From an uncultured Lachnospiraceae bacterium (GTDB taxonomy: Bacteria; Bacillota; Clostridia; Lachnospirales; Lachnospiraceae): a stretch of DNA of 64,000 bases. This document shows positions 1 to 8,813 of this stretch, one piece after another (position 1 is the stretch's first letter; each line of letters begins with the position of its first letter). The notes under the pieces are model-generated. The model was not told where the DNA came from and searched no databases. It was given only the letters and a program-made list of their open reading frames with translations. The position numbers were made by a program, and so were the translations under genes. The DNA is taken from assembly GCA_910577045.1 (NCBI GenBank), contig CAJTLB010000001.1, forward strand, positions 62,001 through 126,000, written 5' to 3'.

Positions 1-1
1 T

Positions 2-1114
2 GTACTTTTAGAACCATATTATAAGTTTACGTTAGAGCTTCCAGAGCAGATGCTTGGCAGGGCTATGGGAGATATGGAACGGATTTCTGGGAGCTTTTTG
101 GCACCAACCATACAAGGAGGGATAGCATTTCTTACTGGCGAGGTGCCTGTTTCTACTATGCAAGATTACCAGAAAGAATTCCTTGTTTATACGAAAGGGC
201 TGGGACACTTATTTCTCAGTATGAGTGGGTATAAGCCGTGCCATAATGAGATAGAAGTAATTGATTATTTGGCTTATGATGCAGAGGGAGATATTGAAAA
301 TCCGGCTGACTCCGTTTTTTGTTCTCATGGGGCAGGTTTTATTGTAAAATGGGATGAAGTAAAGAAGTATATGCATGTAGAGAGTGTTTTACAGAAAGAA
401 ATAGTAGAAATGATAGAAAAGCCAAAGAAGGAGGGAAAGGATTTACAAGAAGAATGGATAGGGGAAGATGAGGTAGAAAAGATTTTTGCTAAGACATTCT
501 TTGCAAATAAGGCAGATAAAACAATTTCTAGAAAGAAATTTGCCCCTGTAAAAAAAGAAAATATTAGTGGTTATACAGGAATAAGGAATGATAAAAAGAG
601 GCAAGAAGGGGCATTAGAGGAATATATATTGGTAGATGGGTACAATGTAATTTTTACATGGGAAGAATTAAGAGAGCTTGCTAGTATCAATATAGATGGT
701 GCTAGAGATCGGTTATTGGATATTATGTGCAATTATCAAGGGATAAAGAAGTGCCATTTGATGGTGGTATTTGATGCTTATCGGATACAGGGGCATAGGA
801 CAGAAATACTGGATTATCATAATATCCATGTAGTATATACAAAAGAGGCAGAAACAGCAGATCAATATATAGAAAAATTCGCACATGAAAATTCAAAACG
901 ATATCGGGTAACAGTAGTAACTTCTGATGGATTAGAACAGATTATTATACATGGGCAAGGATGTTTATTAATGTCATCAAGGGAATTATTAAAGGAAGTG
1001 GAGAAGATAAACAGGGAAATTCAGGAGAATTATCTTGGCACAGAAACAGGGATAAAGAAGGTGGCGCCACTTGCTAGATTAGGGGATAAAATGCCGGAAA
1101 TAGATAGATCTTAA
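2..1114 (+). CDS. TetM-like ribosomal-protection GTPase fused to NYN domain (5' truncated)
   Basis: The window opens inside this gene; the frame is already open at base 2 and ends at TAA 1112. The first ~75 visible residues (LLEPYYKFTLELPEQMLGRA, then IQGGIAFLTGEVPV) match the C-terminal EF-G-like domains of TetM/TetO ribosomal-protection proteins. After a Lys/Glu-rich linker, the last ~165 residues form a YacP/NYN-type nuclease domain (ILVDGYNVIF, VVFDAY, VVTSDGLEQ), with acidic residues placed as in PIN-like enzymes. Known family: similar fusions are annotated as tetracycline-resistance-like translation GTPases in Clostridia. Inference: it is a ribosome-associated factor, and drug resistance is not shown by sequence. 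The GTPase domain lies outside the window. Confidence 0.8.
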   Translation, partial: VLLEPYYKFTLELPEQMLGRAMGDMERISGSFLAPTIQGGIAFLTGEVPVSTMQDYQKEFLVYTKGLGHLFLSMSGYKPCHNEIEVIDYLAYDAEGDIENPADSVFCSHGAGFIVKWDEVKKYMHVESVLQKEIVEMIEKPKKEGKDLQEEWIGEDEVEKIFAKTFFANKADKTISRKKFAPVKKENISGYTGIRNDKKRQEGALEEYILVDGYNVIFTWEELRELASINIDGARDRLLDIMCNYQGIKKCHLMVVFDAYRIQGHRTEILDYHNIHVVYTKEAETADQYIEKFAHENSKRYRVTVVTSDGLEQIIIHGQGCLLMSSRELLKEVEKINREIQENYLGTETGIKKVAPLARLGDKMPEIDRS

Positions 1115-1143
1115 TTGTTTTTTATTTTAGGATGTGGTATAAT
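1115..1143 (+). promoter_or_regulatory. Sigma A promoter of the chemosensory operon
   Basis: TTGTTT (1115-1120), a 17-bp spacer and TATAAT (1138-1143) with an extended -10 TGG directly upstream. It lies in the gap before the histidine kinase gene, whose start at 1180 has a GGAGAGGG ribosome site. Confidence 0.8.
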
Positions 1144-1179
1144 AGAACAAAATGTTTTTTAGTCTGATGGAGAGGGAAA

Positions 1180-2628
1180 ATGAAGATACGGGATTATTTT
1201 AGGAAAATAGCAGATTTTTCACTGGAACAGATTATTATTTTTGATGAGCAAGGAGAAATTTTATCCGCAAACAGGGAAGCAGAGCAGGGGCTTGGGTATG
1301 AAGAAGGAGAGATAATAGGAGTAGATATTGGAAAAGTAATACCTGGTCTTATACATAAAACGGAAGATGGACAGCTAGATGGGATAAAGTGTGGGATGGA
1401 AATTATTGCTGGAAGTGTCTACCGGAAGAACCAAACTTGTTTCCCAGCCGATATTAGGTTACAACAAGTAGAAGAAACGCCGCTGTTATATGTTTTTTTA
1501 GCGAAAGATGCCCGTGAGCATGTTGGTGTAGTGAGAGAGCTAGAAAAGGTAAAAAATGAGGCAGAACAAGCAGAAAATACAAAAAATGAGTTTGTTGCTA
1601 ATGTAACACATGAGCTTCGTACTCCTGTGAATGGGATTCTTGGGCATATCCAAAATTTAATGGTTATAGAGGACAGGCCACAACAGAAAAAAACAATGCA
1701 AATTATTGAACGTTGTTGCATGGATATGAATAAATTGATTAATAATATCCTAGATTTTTCAAAGCTGCAAGCGAATAAATTTATTCTGGAAGAACGAGAA
1801 TTTGATTTTAGGGAGATGATGCACCATGTCGAAGACATTCATTTTTCAAAAGCAAGAGAGAAAGGGTTATTATTCCAGATTAATATTGACGACAATGTTC
1901 CAGTAAGAGTGGTTGGGGATGAATTACGGATCACACAAGTATTAAATAACTTAATATCCAATGCAATTAAGTTTACAGATTCTGGGAAGGTTGCCGTGGA
2001 AGTCATTAAAACCCTGCAGAAGCAAGATGAATCAGAACTGTTTTTTTTAGTAATTGATTCTGGCATTGGAATTAGTGATGTAGAGAAAGATCGGTTATTT
2101 AAACGTTTTTCTCAGGTAGATGCTTCTACTACACGAAAATATGGGGGGAGTGGTCTTGGCCTTGTAGTTTGTAAGGAAATTGTAGAGCTTATGCGAGGAA
2201 GCATTAATGTAGAAAGTGAAAAAGGAAAAGGCAGCATGTTTAGTTTTTCTGTTATGTTAAAGCTCCCTGCTGATAGTATGAGCCAAGAGCAAGGCAAAGC
2301 AGTAGAAAAATCAATTATGCAGATTAAAGAAAGTGCATATAGTAAAGTTGGGATGGAAGAAAATGATGCCATGTACCAATATGGAACAAGTGAGAATTAC
2401 CAGGCACTAAAAGATACAATGGAAAAACTAGTACTTTGCCTAGAGATGGACAATTGGGAAAAGGCAGAGAGTTTTGCAAAGAATTTAAAACGTTTGGTAG
2501 AGGATGGTGGAGAAGATATTAATAGGATGATATTCCGCCTAGAACTGGCAATACGGAAGGAAAACTATGAGAAAGCCATGAAAGCTTTTGAGACGCTAAA
2601 GGGAAGTTTTAGGAAAGGGGATGATTGA
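1180..2628 (+). CDS. PAS-domain sensor histidine kinase
   Basis: A soluble histidine kinase of 482 residues with no membrane segments, so it should sense a cytoplasmic signal. A PAS domain occupies about residues 10-110. It is followed by HisKA with the phospho-acceptor His144 in NVTHELRTP, then an HATPase_c domain with N box (NNLISNAIKF), G1 (DSGIGIS) and G2 (GGSGLGL). The last ~115 residues are helical and resemble a degenerate histidine-phosphotransfer bundle without an obvious His. It is the first gene of the chemosensory operon and overlaps the REC-HD-GYP gene by 8 bp (ATGATTGA), which suggests coupled translation. That protein is the likely phosphorelay partner (inference). Confidence 0.9.
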   Translation: MKIRDYFRKIADFSLEQIIIFDEQGEILSANREAEQGLGYEEGEIIGVDIGKVIPGLIHKTEDGQLDGIKCGMEIIAGSVYRKNQTCFPADIRLQQVEETPLLYVFLAKDAREHVGVVRELEKVKNEAEQAENTKNEFVANVTHELRTPVNGILGHIQNLMVIEDRPQQKKTMQIIERCCMDMNKLINNILDFSKLQANKFILEEREFDFREMMHHVEDIHFSKAREKGLLFQINIDDNVPVRVVGDELRITQVLNNLISNAIKFTDSGKVAVEVIKTLQKQDESELFFLVIDSGIGISDVEKDRLFKRFSQVDASTTRKYGGSGLGLVVCKEIVELMRGSINVESEKGKGSMFSFSVMLKLPADSMSQEQGKAVEKSIMQIKESAYSKVGMEENDAMYQYGTSENYQALKDTMEKLVLCLEMDNWEKAESFAKNLKRLVEDGGEDINRMIFRLELAIRKENYEKAMKAFETLKGSFRKGDD

Positions 2629-3712
2629 ATCCGTGGCAGTAGAATTACAGAATCAATCGGGACCAGATGTTATCATTGTGGATGATCTAGAGGTAAACCA
2701 AGTTATTTTAATCCAAATGATAGAAAGTATGGGATATCAAGCAGCAGGAGTGGGAAGTGGGGAAGAGGCCCTTGCATTAGTGAAGGAACATTTGCCAAAG
2801 CTATTTTTGCTGGATATTACTATGCCGGGAATGAGTGGGTTTGAGTTATGTGAAATTTTAAAAAATGAGGTTCTTACTAGGGATATACCAGTTATTTTTA
2901 TTTCTGCAACTTCGAATTTGGATGATAAAGTCATGGGGTTTACTTTGGGGGGAGCAGATTTTATTTCAAAACCATTTGCTCTTGCAGAAGTAACCGCAAG
3001 AGTTAGTACACATTTAAGAAGTTATGAAATGAAGAAAGAAAATGAGTTTTATAATAAAAAATTAAGGCTGGTTTTAAATGAACAAATGAAAAAGCTAGAG
3101 GATGAGAAGAAAAATGTTCTTTATGCAATTGCTAAAATTACAGAAAAAAGTGCTAACTTTGCAGAAAGCCGTTTAAGCCATATAAAAGTAAATGCTAAGT
3201 TACTTGCCCAAAGTTTGCAGTTTTCACCAAAGTTTGAGGATCAGGTTTCTAATGCCTTTATTGAAGCAATTGAATTGGCAGCTCCATTGCATGATGTAGG
3301 AAAAGTAATGGTGCCCCATAAGATTTTGACAAAGGAAGGAAAATTAGAAAAGACAGAAGAAGAATTGTTAAAAATGCATACAAAAGTGGGTGCTGAGATT
3401 TTAGAGGAAATCTATGAGCAGTCAGGAAATGAATTTATTACAATGGCTATTAAAATAGCAAGGTATCATCATGAACGCTGGGATGGGAACGGCTATCCAG
3501 AAGGGCTTAAAGCAGAGGAGATTCCTCTGGAAGCAAGGATTGTGAATATTCTTAGTAGTTATGATACATTGACTGGAGAAAGAAGCTATAAAAAAGCATA
3601 TAGTCCAGAGGAAAGTATTGAAATAATGGAAAAAGATGCCGGGACAAAGTATGACCCGGATATATTTGGTATATTTAAAAGAATCAGGAAGCAATTAGTA
3701 ACAGGATCCTGA
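2621..3712 (+). CDS. Response regulator with HD-GYP phosphodiesterase domain
   Basis: A 363-residue protein made of an N-terminal receiver domain (acidic pocket DD21-22, phospho-acceptor Asp65 in LLDITMPG) and a C-terminal HD-GYP domain. The latter shows LHDVGK, HHERWDGNGYP and YDTLTGERSYK, the complete metal and GYP signatures of c-di-GMP phosphodiesterases. The start overlaps the kinase gene and follows AGGAAAGGGG. Inference: phosphorylation by the upstream kinase controls c-di-GMP hydrolysis, which links that second messenger to the chemosensory operon. Hydrolysis of another cyclic dinucleotide cannot be excluded. Confidence 0.92.
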   Translation: MIESVAVELQNQSGPDVIIVDDLEVNQVILIQMIESMGYQAAGVGSGEEALALVKEHLPKLFLLDITMPGMSGFELCEILKNEVLTRDIPVIFISATSNLDDKVMGFTLGGADFISKPFALAEVTARVSTHLRSYEMKKENEFYNKKLRLVLNEQMKKLEDEKKNVLYAIAKITEKSANFAESRLSHIKVNAKLLAQSLQFSPKFEDQVSNAFIEAIELAAPLHDVGKVMVPHKILTKEGKLEKTEEELLKMHTKVGAEILEEIYEQSGNEFITMAIKIARYHHERWDGNGYPEGLKAEEIPLEARIVNILSSYDTLTGERSYKKAYSPEESIEIMEKDAGTKYDPDIFGIFKRIRKQLVTGS

Positions 3713-3745
3713 TTTAAAGATAAAAATTGGAGGCGAACGTTAGAG

Positions 3746-4564
3746 ATGGGTAAGGAATTTACTCTGACGGATAGGGCATTTCAAAGAATTGTACAATATG
3801 CAAAAAATTATTATGGAATTGATTTAAGTCAGAAGAGGGTTATTGTAGAAGGAAGGCTAAAAAATTACCTTTCTACAAATGGTTATAAAAGTTATGAAGA
3901 GTATATGGATGTGGTAGAGCAAGACAGGGATGGAAAAGAAGCCAAAGGCTTAGTAAATATGTTGACAACAAACCATACTTTTTTTATGAGGGAATTTGAA
4001 CATTTTGAATATTTCCATAAAGTTGTTTTACCACAATTAAAGGAAAAGGAAAAGAGCAAAAAGGATTTGCATATCTGGTGTGCAGCGGCTTCTTCGGGAG
4101 AAGAGCCATATACAATTGCCATGGTATTAATGGATTATTTTGGCATGGAACATAATCAATGGGATACTACTGTACTGGCAACAGATATTTCTACAAAAGT
4201 GCTGGAAAAGGCTTTAAAAGGGGTATATAATAATGAACAGCTAGTAAATCTTCCAGCGAATTGGCGGAAACGTTATTTTCAGCCAGTCAATCAAGAGCAG
4301 AGTATAGTAACCGATCATTTAAAAAAGCAAGTTTTGTTCCGCCAGTTTAATTTAATGGATCCTCTTCCTTTTAGGAAGAAATTGCATGTTGTATTTATAC
4401 GAAATGTTATGATATATTTTGAAGAAGATACGAAACATCAGCTTCTTAATCGAATATATGATATAATGGAACCAGGAGGGTATTTGTTTATTGGTACCAC
4501 AGAAACAATTGACAGGGATAAAACAAGGTTTCAGTATATAAAACCTTCTATATATAAGAAGTGA
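3746..4564 (+). CDS. cheR: Chemotaxis protein methyltransferase CheR
   Basis: CheR (272 residues) uses S-adenosylmethionine to methylate glutamates on chemoreceptors. The N-terminal helical domain contains the family motif TTNHTFFMRE. The methyltransferase domain has WCAAASSGEEPYT (the SAM-binding GCSTGEEPY equivalent), ATDIS and the late motif RNVMIYFE. A GGAGGCG-type ribosome site sits before ATG 3746. It lies between the HD-GYP regulator and CheB, its antagonist. No tetrapeptide-repeat extension is present. Confidence 0.95.
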   Translation: MGKEFTLTDRAFQRIVQYAKNYYGIDLSQKRVIVEGRLKNYLSTNGYKSYEEYMDVVEQDRDGKEAKGLVNMLTTNHTFFMREFEHFEYFHKVVLPQLKEKEKSKKDLHIWCAAASSGEEPYTIAMVLMDYFGMEHNQWDTTVLATDISTKVLEKALKGVYNNEQLVNLPANWRKRYFQPVNQEQSIVTDHLKKQVLFRQFNLMDPLPFRKKLHVVFIRNVMIYFEEDTKHQLLNRIYDIMEPGGYLFIGTTETIDRDKTRFQYIKPSIYKK

Positions 4565-4594
4565 GACAGAAAATAAAGAATACGGGTGACAACA

Positions 4595-5647
4595 ATGCAA
4601 ATAAAAAAAATTCGGGTATTGGTAGTGGATGACTCCTTGGTATTCAGAAAACTTTTGGTAAATGGATTAAATTCCGATCCAGCACTTGAGGTAGTGGCAG
4701 AGGCTTCTAACGCATATGAAGCAAGGGATGCAATTATTAAGTATTCGCCAGATGTTATGACTTTGGATGTAGAACTTCCTCATATGAACGGAATTGAGTT
4801 CCTGCGTAAGCTAATGCCACAGAGGCCTATCCCAGTTGTTGTAATTAGCGCATTAAGCAACGCTGTGTTTGATGCACTTCATGCTGGAGCAGTAGATTAT
4901 GTAAGAAAGCCATCTCTGTCAGAAAAGCGACAGCTTGAGAATTTTATTAGACAGGAGCTGGCTGTTAAGGTAAAAATTGCGTCTACAGCAAGGGTAGGCG
5001 GTAGGAAGCAAATGGGGATAGGAAATCCGTTGTTTACAGCAGGGAAATTTTCTCCTGATACATTAGTTGCCATTGGAGCATCAACAGGTGGAACAGAAGC
5101 GATTTATGATGTAGTAAGACAACTTGATGTAGATATTCCGGGTGTGGTGATTGTACAGCATATGCCGCCAGGGTTTACGGATATGTATGCAAAACGGTTA
5201 AATAACGATTGCAGGATAGAGGTAAGAGAGGCAAAAACAGGAGATAGAGTAATGCCAGGGCTTGCCCTTTTAGCGCCGGGCGATAAACAAATGCGCCTTG
5301 TAAAAGTAAATGGTACATATCAGGTAGAATGTAAAGATGGGCCAAAAGTTGGAGGGCACCGGCCAGCTGTTAATGTTTTGTTTGATTCTGTTGCTCAATA
5401 TGTAGGAAAAAATGCAATAGGTGTTATTCTAACAGGGATGGGCGGAGATGGTGCACAAGGATTGTTAAAAATGAGAAATTCTGGTGCAGAGACAATTGGC
5501 CAGGATGAGGAAAGTTGTGTTGTATATGGTATGCCTAAAGTGGCTTACGATATAGGAGCTGTGAAATATCAGCTTCCCCTTTCGGAAATTCCGAAAAAAA
5601 TATATGGATTGCTTAACCAGAAACAGGTTGGCAAGAAAGGAGAATAA
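4595..5647 (+). CDS. cheB: Chemotaxis protein-glutamate methylesterase CheB
   Basis: CheB removes methyl groups from, or deamidates, receptor residues when phosphorylated. A receiver domain (VVDDS, phospho-acceptor Asp58 in TLDVELP) is joined to a methylesterase domain carrying the catalytic Ser163 in GASTGGTEA, the His motif QHMPPGFT and the Asp motif GMGGDGAQG. ATG 4595, preceded by GGGTGA, is preferred here; an in-frame GTG at 4586 would add three residues. The stop is two bases before the CheY-like gene. Confidence 0.95.
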   Translation: MQIKKIRVLVVDDSLVFRKLLVNGLNSDPALEVVAEASNAYEARDAIIKYSPDVMTLDVELPHMNGIEFLRKLMPQRPIPVVVISALSNAVFDALHAGAVDYVRKPSLSEKRQLENFIRQELAVKVKIASTARVGGRKQMGIGNPLFTAGKFSPDTLVAIGASTGGTEAIYDVVRQLDVDIPGVVIVQHMPPGFTDMYAKRLNNDCRIEVREAKTGDRVMPGLALLAPGDKQMRLVKVNGTYQVECKDGPKVGGHRPAVNVLFDSVAQYVGKNAIGVILTGMGGDGAQGLLKMRNSGAETIGQDEESCVVYGMPKVAYDIGAVKYQLPLSEIPKKIYGLLNQKQVGKKGE

Positions 5648-5649
5648 GA

Positions 5650-6051
5650 ATGAAGAAACTGAAGATTCTGCTGGCGGAAGATGATTTTGCTACCCGTAAG
5701 TTTATGTTGAAGTTTCTTGAAAAATACGGCGAGGTAGATGTTACCGTTGATGGGATGGAGGCAGTCGATGCATTTTTGATGTCATTAGAGGATGAAGAAC
5801 CATATGATTTGGTTTGCCTAGATGTTATGATGCCAGTTATGGATGGGTATCAAGCGCTTATGGGTATACGTAATATTGAAAAACAACGTAATATTGCTCA
5901 GGAGGATATGGTTAAGGTAATTATGACTACAGCACTAAATGATGAGCGAAATGTAAAAAAAGCATTTGAGCTTGGATGCACAGTATATTCTGGAAAACCG
6001 CTAAATGTGGATAAATTCGAAGAAGTACTTACAAAGCTGGGATTAATATGA
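5650..6051 (+). CDS. cheY: CheY-like single-domain response regulator
   Basis: A 133-residue stand-alone receiver with acidic pocket ED10-D11-D12, phospho-acceptor Asp58 (CLDVMMP), the switch Thr in MTTA and Lys116 in SGKP. No output domain is attached, so it should act by binding a target when phosphorylated by CheA. The ribosome site AAAGGAGAA precedes it, and it lies directly between cheB and cheA. Its target is unknown because no flagellar gene is in the window; motor binding or phosphate sinking are both possible. Confidence 0.88.
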   Translation: MKKLKILLAEDDFATRKFMLKFLEKYGEVDVTVDGMEAVDAFLMSLEDEEPYDLVCLDVMMPVMDGYQALMGIRNIEKQRNIAQEDMVKVIMTTALNDERNVKKAFELGCTVYSGKPLNVDKFEEVLTKLGLI

Positions 6052-6085
6052 GTAGTAGATTGCAACGGGAAAGGAGGGAATCATA

Positions 6086-8230
6086 ATGTCAGAAGAGTTT
6101 AACACCGAGGGTATGCTGGATATGTACCTTTTGGAAAATGGGCAGCTTTTGGAATCGCTTCAGGAGACTGTGCTAAACCAAAAGGATGCAGAATGTTTTG
6201 ACGAGGATGCAATTAATGAAATTTTCCGTACCATGCATACTATTAAGGGTTCCTCCGGTATTATGATGTTTGATAATGTTACAAAAATAGCACATAAACT
6301 GGAAGATATTTTCTATTACCTTCGAGAGTCAAAGCCAGACAATGTTCCACATTTGGAGTTAGTGTCCTATGTGCTTGATGTAGCAGATTTTATCTCGGCA
6401 GAAATGGATAAAATCCGAGATGGGAATGAACCTGATGGGGACCCAACGAAGATGATAGGCAAGCTGGATGATTTCCTAAAACAAATTAAACATGAGATTA
6501 CAAAGGATGATAAAAAGGAGCTACCGCCTGAAAATGTCTATGTAGCACCGAACCAATTTTATATTGCGCCTGTATCTTCTAATGAAAGCAGGTTTTATCA
6601 GATTATAATTACATTCCGGCCAGATACGCAAATGAGTAATATTCGTGCTTATTCTGCCGTATATGCTTTAAAAGAGATAGCTGAGGATATGATATATTAT
6701 CCAGAGGACATTGTTTCTAATGAAAATAGTGCAGAAATAATTTTGCGCCACGGGTTCCGTATGTTATTACAGGCACAGGCCTCCCAGGAAGAAATTAGGC
6801 CAATGATTGACACATGTGCTGATATTGAAAAAATTGATATCCGAGAAGTTACTTCAGATGGTTTTTTAAACAGTGATTTCTTAAAACCAATAGAGATTGA
6901 TTTAGATTCCCCAATAGAAGAGGTAGAAAGAAAAGCTGCAGAAACGGAGCAAGAGGAGGAACCTAACAAAAAAGCAAAGGATGTTGCGCCTGGTGACTAT
7001 GTAATTCAATCAAAAGAGCCAGGAAAAGCCAAACAATTAAATAAAAATAAACCAGCGAAGGCTTCAAAACAGAGTTTTATCAGTGTAAATGTAGAGAAAA
7101 TGGATGAATTGATGGATCTGATTGGCGAGCTGGTTATTGCTGAGGCCGTAGTATTACAAAATCCTGATTTAAAAGTTCCGGGGCTAGAACTTCAAAATTT
7201 CCAAAAGGCTGCTAGGCAATTAAGTAAGATTTCGGCTGATCTTCAGGATGTTATTATGTCTATGCGAATGATGCCATTGACAACAACCTTCCAAAAGATG
7301 AACCGTATTGTTTTTGATGCCTCGAGAAAGTTAGAAAAGGATATTGAGCTAGAAGTAATTGGCGAGAATACCGAGGTAGACAAAAATATTATTGAGCATA
7401 TTTCTGATCCACTTATGCACTTAATCCGTAATGCAGTGGATCATGGAATTGAAACGCCTGCAGAAAGGGCTGCCGCTGGTAAGAGGGATAAGGGTAAAGT
7501 AACTCTTCTTGCAAAAAATGAAGGTGGTAAAGTATGGATTACAGTACAAGATAATGGTGCTGGTATGGATAGGTCAAAGATTCTTAAAAAAGCAAGGAAA
7601 AATGGGCTGCTTGGAAATAAGAATCCAGAGACAATGACAGATAAAGAGGTATATCAGTTTATTACATATCCAGGATTTTCTACGAATGAAACTGTAACAG
7701 AGTTTTCTGGTAGGGGTGTTGGAATGGATGTAGTAGTAAAAAATATCCAAACAATTGGTGGAACATTAGATATAGATAGTATTCCAGGAGAAGGATCTAC
7801 AATGACCATGAAGATACCACTTACACTTGCAATCATTGATGGTATTGTAATGGAAACCGCAGGGTCTTATTTTGTAGTAGAAACAGGCATTGTGAAGTCA
7901 TTTGTTAATGCAAGGGAAGATATGATGATTCATGAGCCAGACGGGGAAGAATATATTATGATTCGGGAAGAGTGTTATCCGGTAATCCGTTTGGGAGAAT
8001 ATTTCTCATTAACAAATGAAAAGATTGCAGTAGAAGATGGAATGATGGTACTTATCGAGTTAGAAGAAAAGACCATATGTATACTTGTAGATAAGCTGTT
8101 GGGAGAACAGGAAATTGTTGTAAAACCGATACCACAGTATATCAAGAAGGTACGGGGATTGTCGGGCTGTACACAGCTTGGAGATGGAAGTATTGCCCTG
8201 ATACTGGATCCAGCAAGTTTAATAGGCTAG
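6086..8230 (+). CDS. cheA: Chemotaxis histidine kinase CheA
   Basis: CheA (714 residues) couples receptors to CheY and CheB. P1 carries phospho-acceptor His51 in MHTIKGSSG. Next comes a P2-like response-regulator-binding segment (about residues 165-265) and an acidic/Lys linker. The P3 dimerisation helices start at ISVNVEKMDELMDLIGEL. P4 follows with N box HLIRNAVDHGIE, G1 DNGAGMD and G2 GRGVGMD, and then the CheW-like P5 domain to the C terminus. The start has a strong AAGGAGGG site. It is encoded directly before CheW, its scaffold partner. Confidence 0.97.
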   Translation: MSEEFNTEGMLDMYLLENGQLLESLQETVLNQKDAECFDEDAINEIFRTMHTIKGSSGIMMFDNVTKIAHKLEDIFYYLRESKPDNVPHLELVSYVLDVADFISAEMDKIRDGNEPDGDPTKMIGKLDDFLKQIKHEITKDDKKELPPENVYVAPNQFYIAPVSSNESRFYQIIITFRPDTQMSNIRAYSAVYALKEIAEDMIYYPEDIVSNENSAEIILRHGFRMLLQAQASQEEIRPMIDTCADIEKIDIREVTSDGFLNSDFLKPIEIDLDSPIEEVERKAAETEQEEEPNKKAKDVAPGDYVIQSKEPGKAKQLNKNKPAKASKQSFISVNVEKMDELMDLIGELVIAEAVVLQNPDLKVPGLELQNFQKAARQLSKISADLQDVIMSMRMMPLTTTFQKMNRIVFDASRKLEKDIELEVIGENTEVDKNIIEHISDPLMHLIRNAVDHGIETPAERAAAGKRDKGKVTLLAKNEGGKVWITVQDNGAGMDRSKILKKARKNGLLGNKNPETMTDKEVYQFITYPGFSTNETVTEFSGRGVGMDVVVKNIQTIGGTLDIDSIPGEGSTMTMKIPLTLAIIDGIVMETAGSYFVVETGIVKSFVNAREDMMIHEPDGEEYIMIREECYPVIRLGEYFSLTNEKIAVEDGMMVLIELEEKTICILVDKLLGEQEIVVKPIPQYIKKVRGLSGCTQLGDGSIALILDPASLIG

Positions 8231-8253
8231 AGGCAGGAAAGGGGGATGAAATT

Positions 8254-8778
8254 GTGTCTGATTTATTAAATATGGAGCTTCTGGATGAGGATAAGGATGC
8301 ACAAAAAGGAAGATATATGACGTTTAAGTCTGGAAATGAATATTTTGCAATTGGAATCCAGTATGTAGACGAAATTATTCAGTTTCAAAAAATTACAGTG
8401 GTACCTGAAACAGCAGATTATATTAAAGGATTAATCAATATAAGAGGAAAGATTGTACCTGTTATTGATGTTAGTTTACGTTTTAAGCAACCTCCATTTG
8501 AATATAATGAAAGGACTTGTATTATCGTAATTAATGTAAAGTCTACAGTAGTTGGATTAATTGTAGAAAGAATAGCAGAGGTCGTGACAATAGAAGAAGA
8601 AAATATTTTGCCGCCACCATCTCTGGGACGTACAGATAAGGATTCAAATAAATTTGTTTATGGAATTGGTAAAGTAGGAGATTCTGTTAAACTGATGTTA
8701 GATCCAGATAAGCTTTTGCATGATGAAGATGTAAATGCCGTAGACCAGGCAAGTACGTATACAGAAGCAGAGGAATAA
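8254..8778 (+). CDS. cheW: Chemotaxis adaptor CheW
   Basis: A 174-residue CheW-type adaptor that bridges receptors and CheA. The SH3-like fold motifs are evident: YFAIGIQYVDEII, YIKGLINIRGKIVPVIDV and VGLIVERIAEV. The start is a GTG at 8254 placed 8 bases after GGAAAGGGGG; the nearer ATG at 8246 is out of frame and soon stops. The C-terminal tail is acidic. It stands between cheA and the receptor gene in the same operon. Confidence 0.95.
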   Translation: MSDLLNMELLDEDKDAQKGRYMTFKSGNEYFAIGIQYVDEIIQFQKITVVPETADYIKGLINIRGKIVPVIDVSLRFKQPPFEYNERTCIIVINVKSTVVGLIVERIAEVVTIEEENILPPPSLGRTDKDSNKFVYGIGKVGDSVKLMLDPDKLLHDEDVNAVDQASTYTEAEE

Positions 8779-8813
8779 CATAAGTAATTAAGTGTAACAT
8801 AATGGAGGCATAT

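Noticed and set aside
2..240. Functional tetracycline resistance gene
   Set aside because: Only the C-terminal domains are visible, and the NYN fusion belongs to a separate clade whose resistance role is not established.
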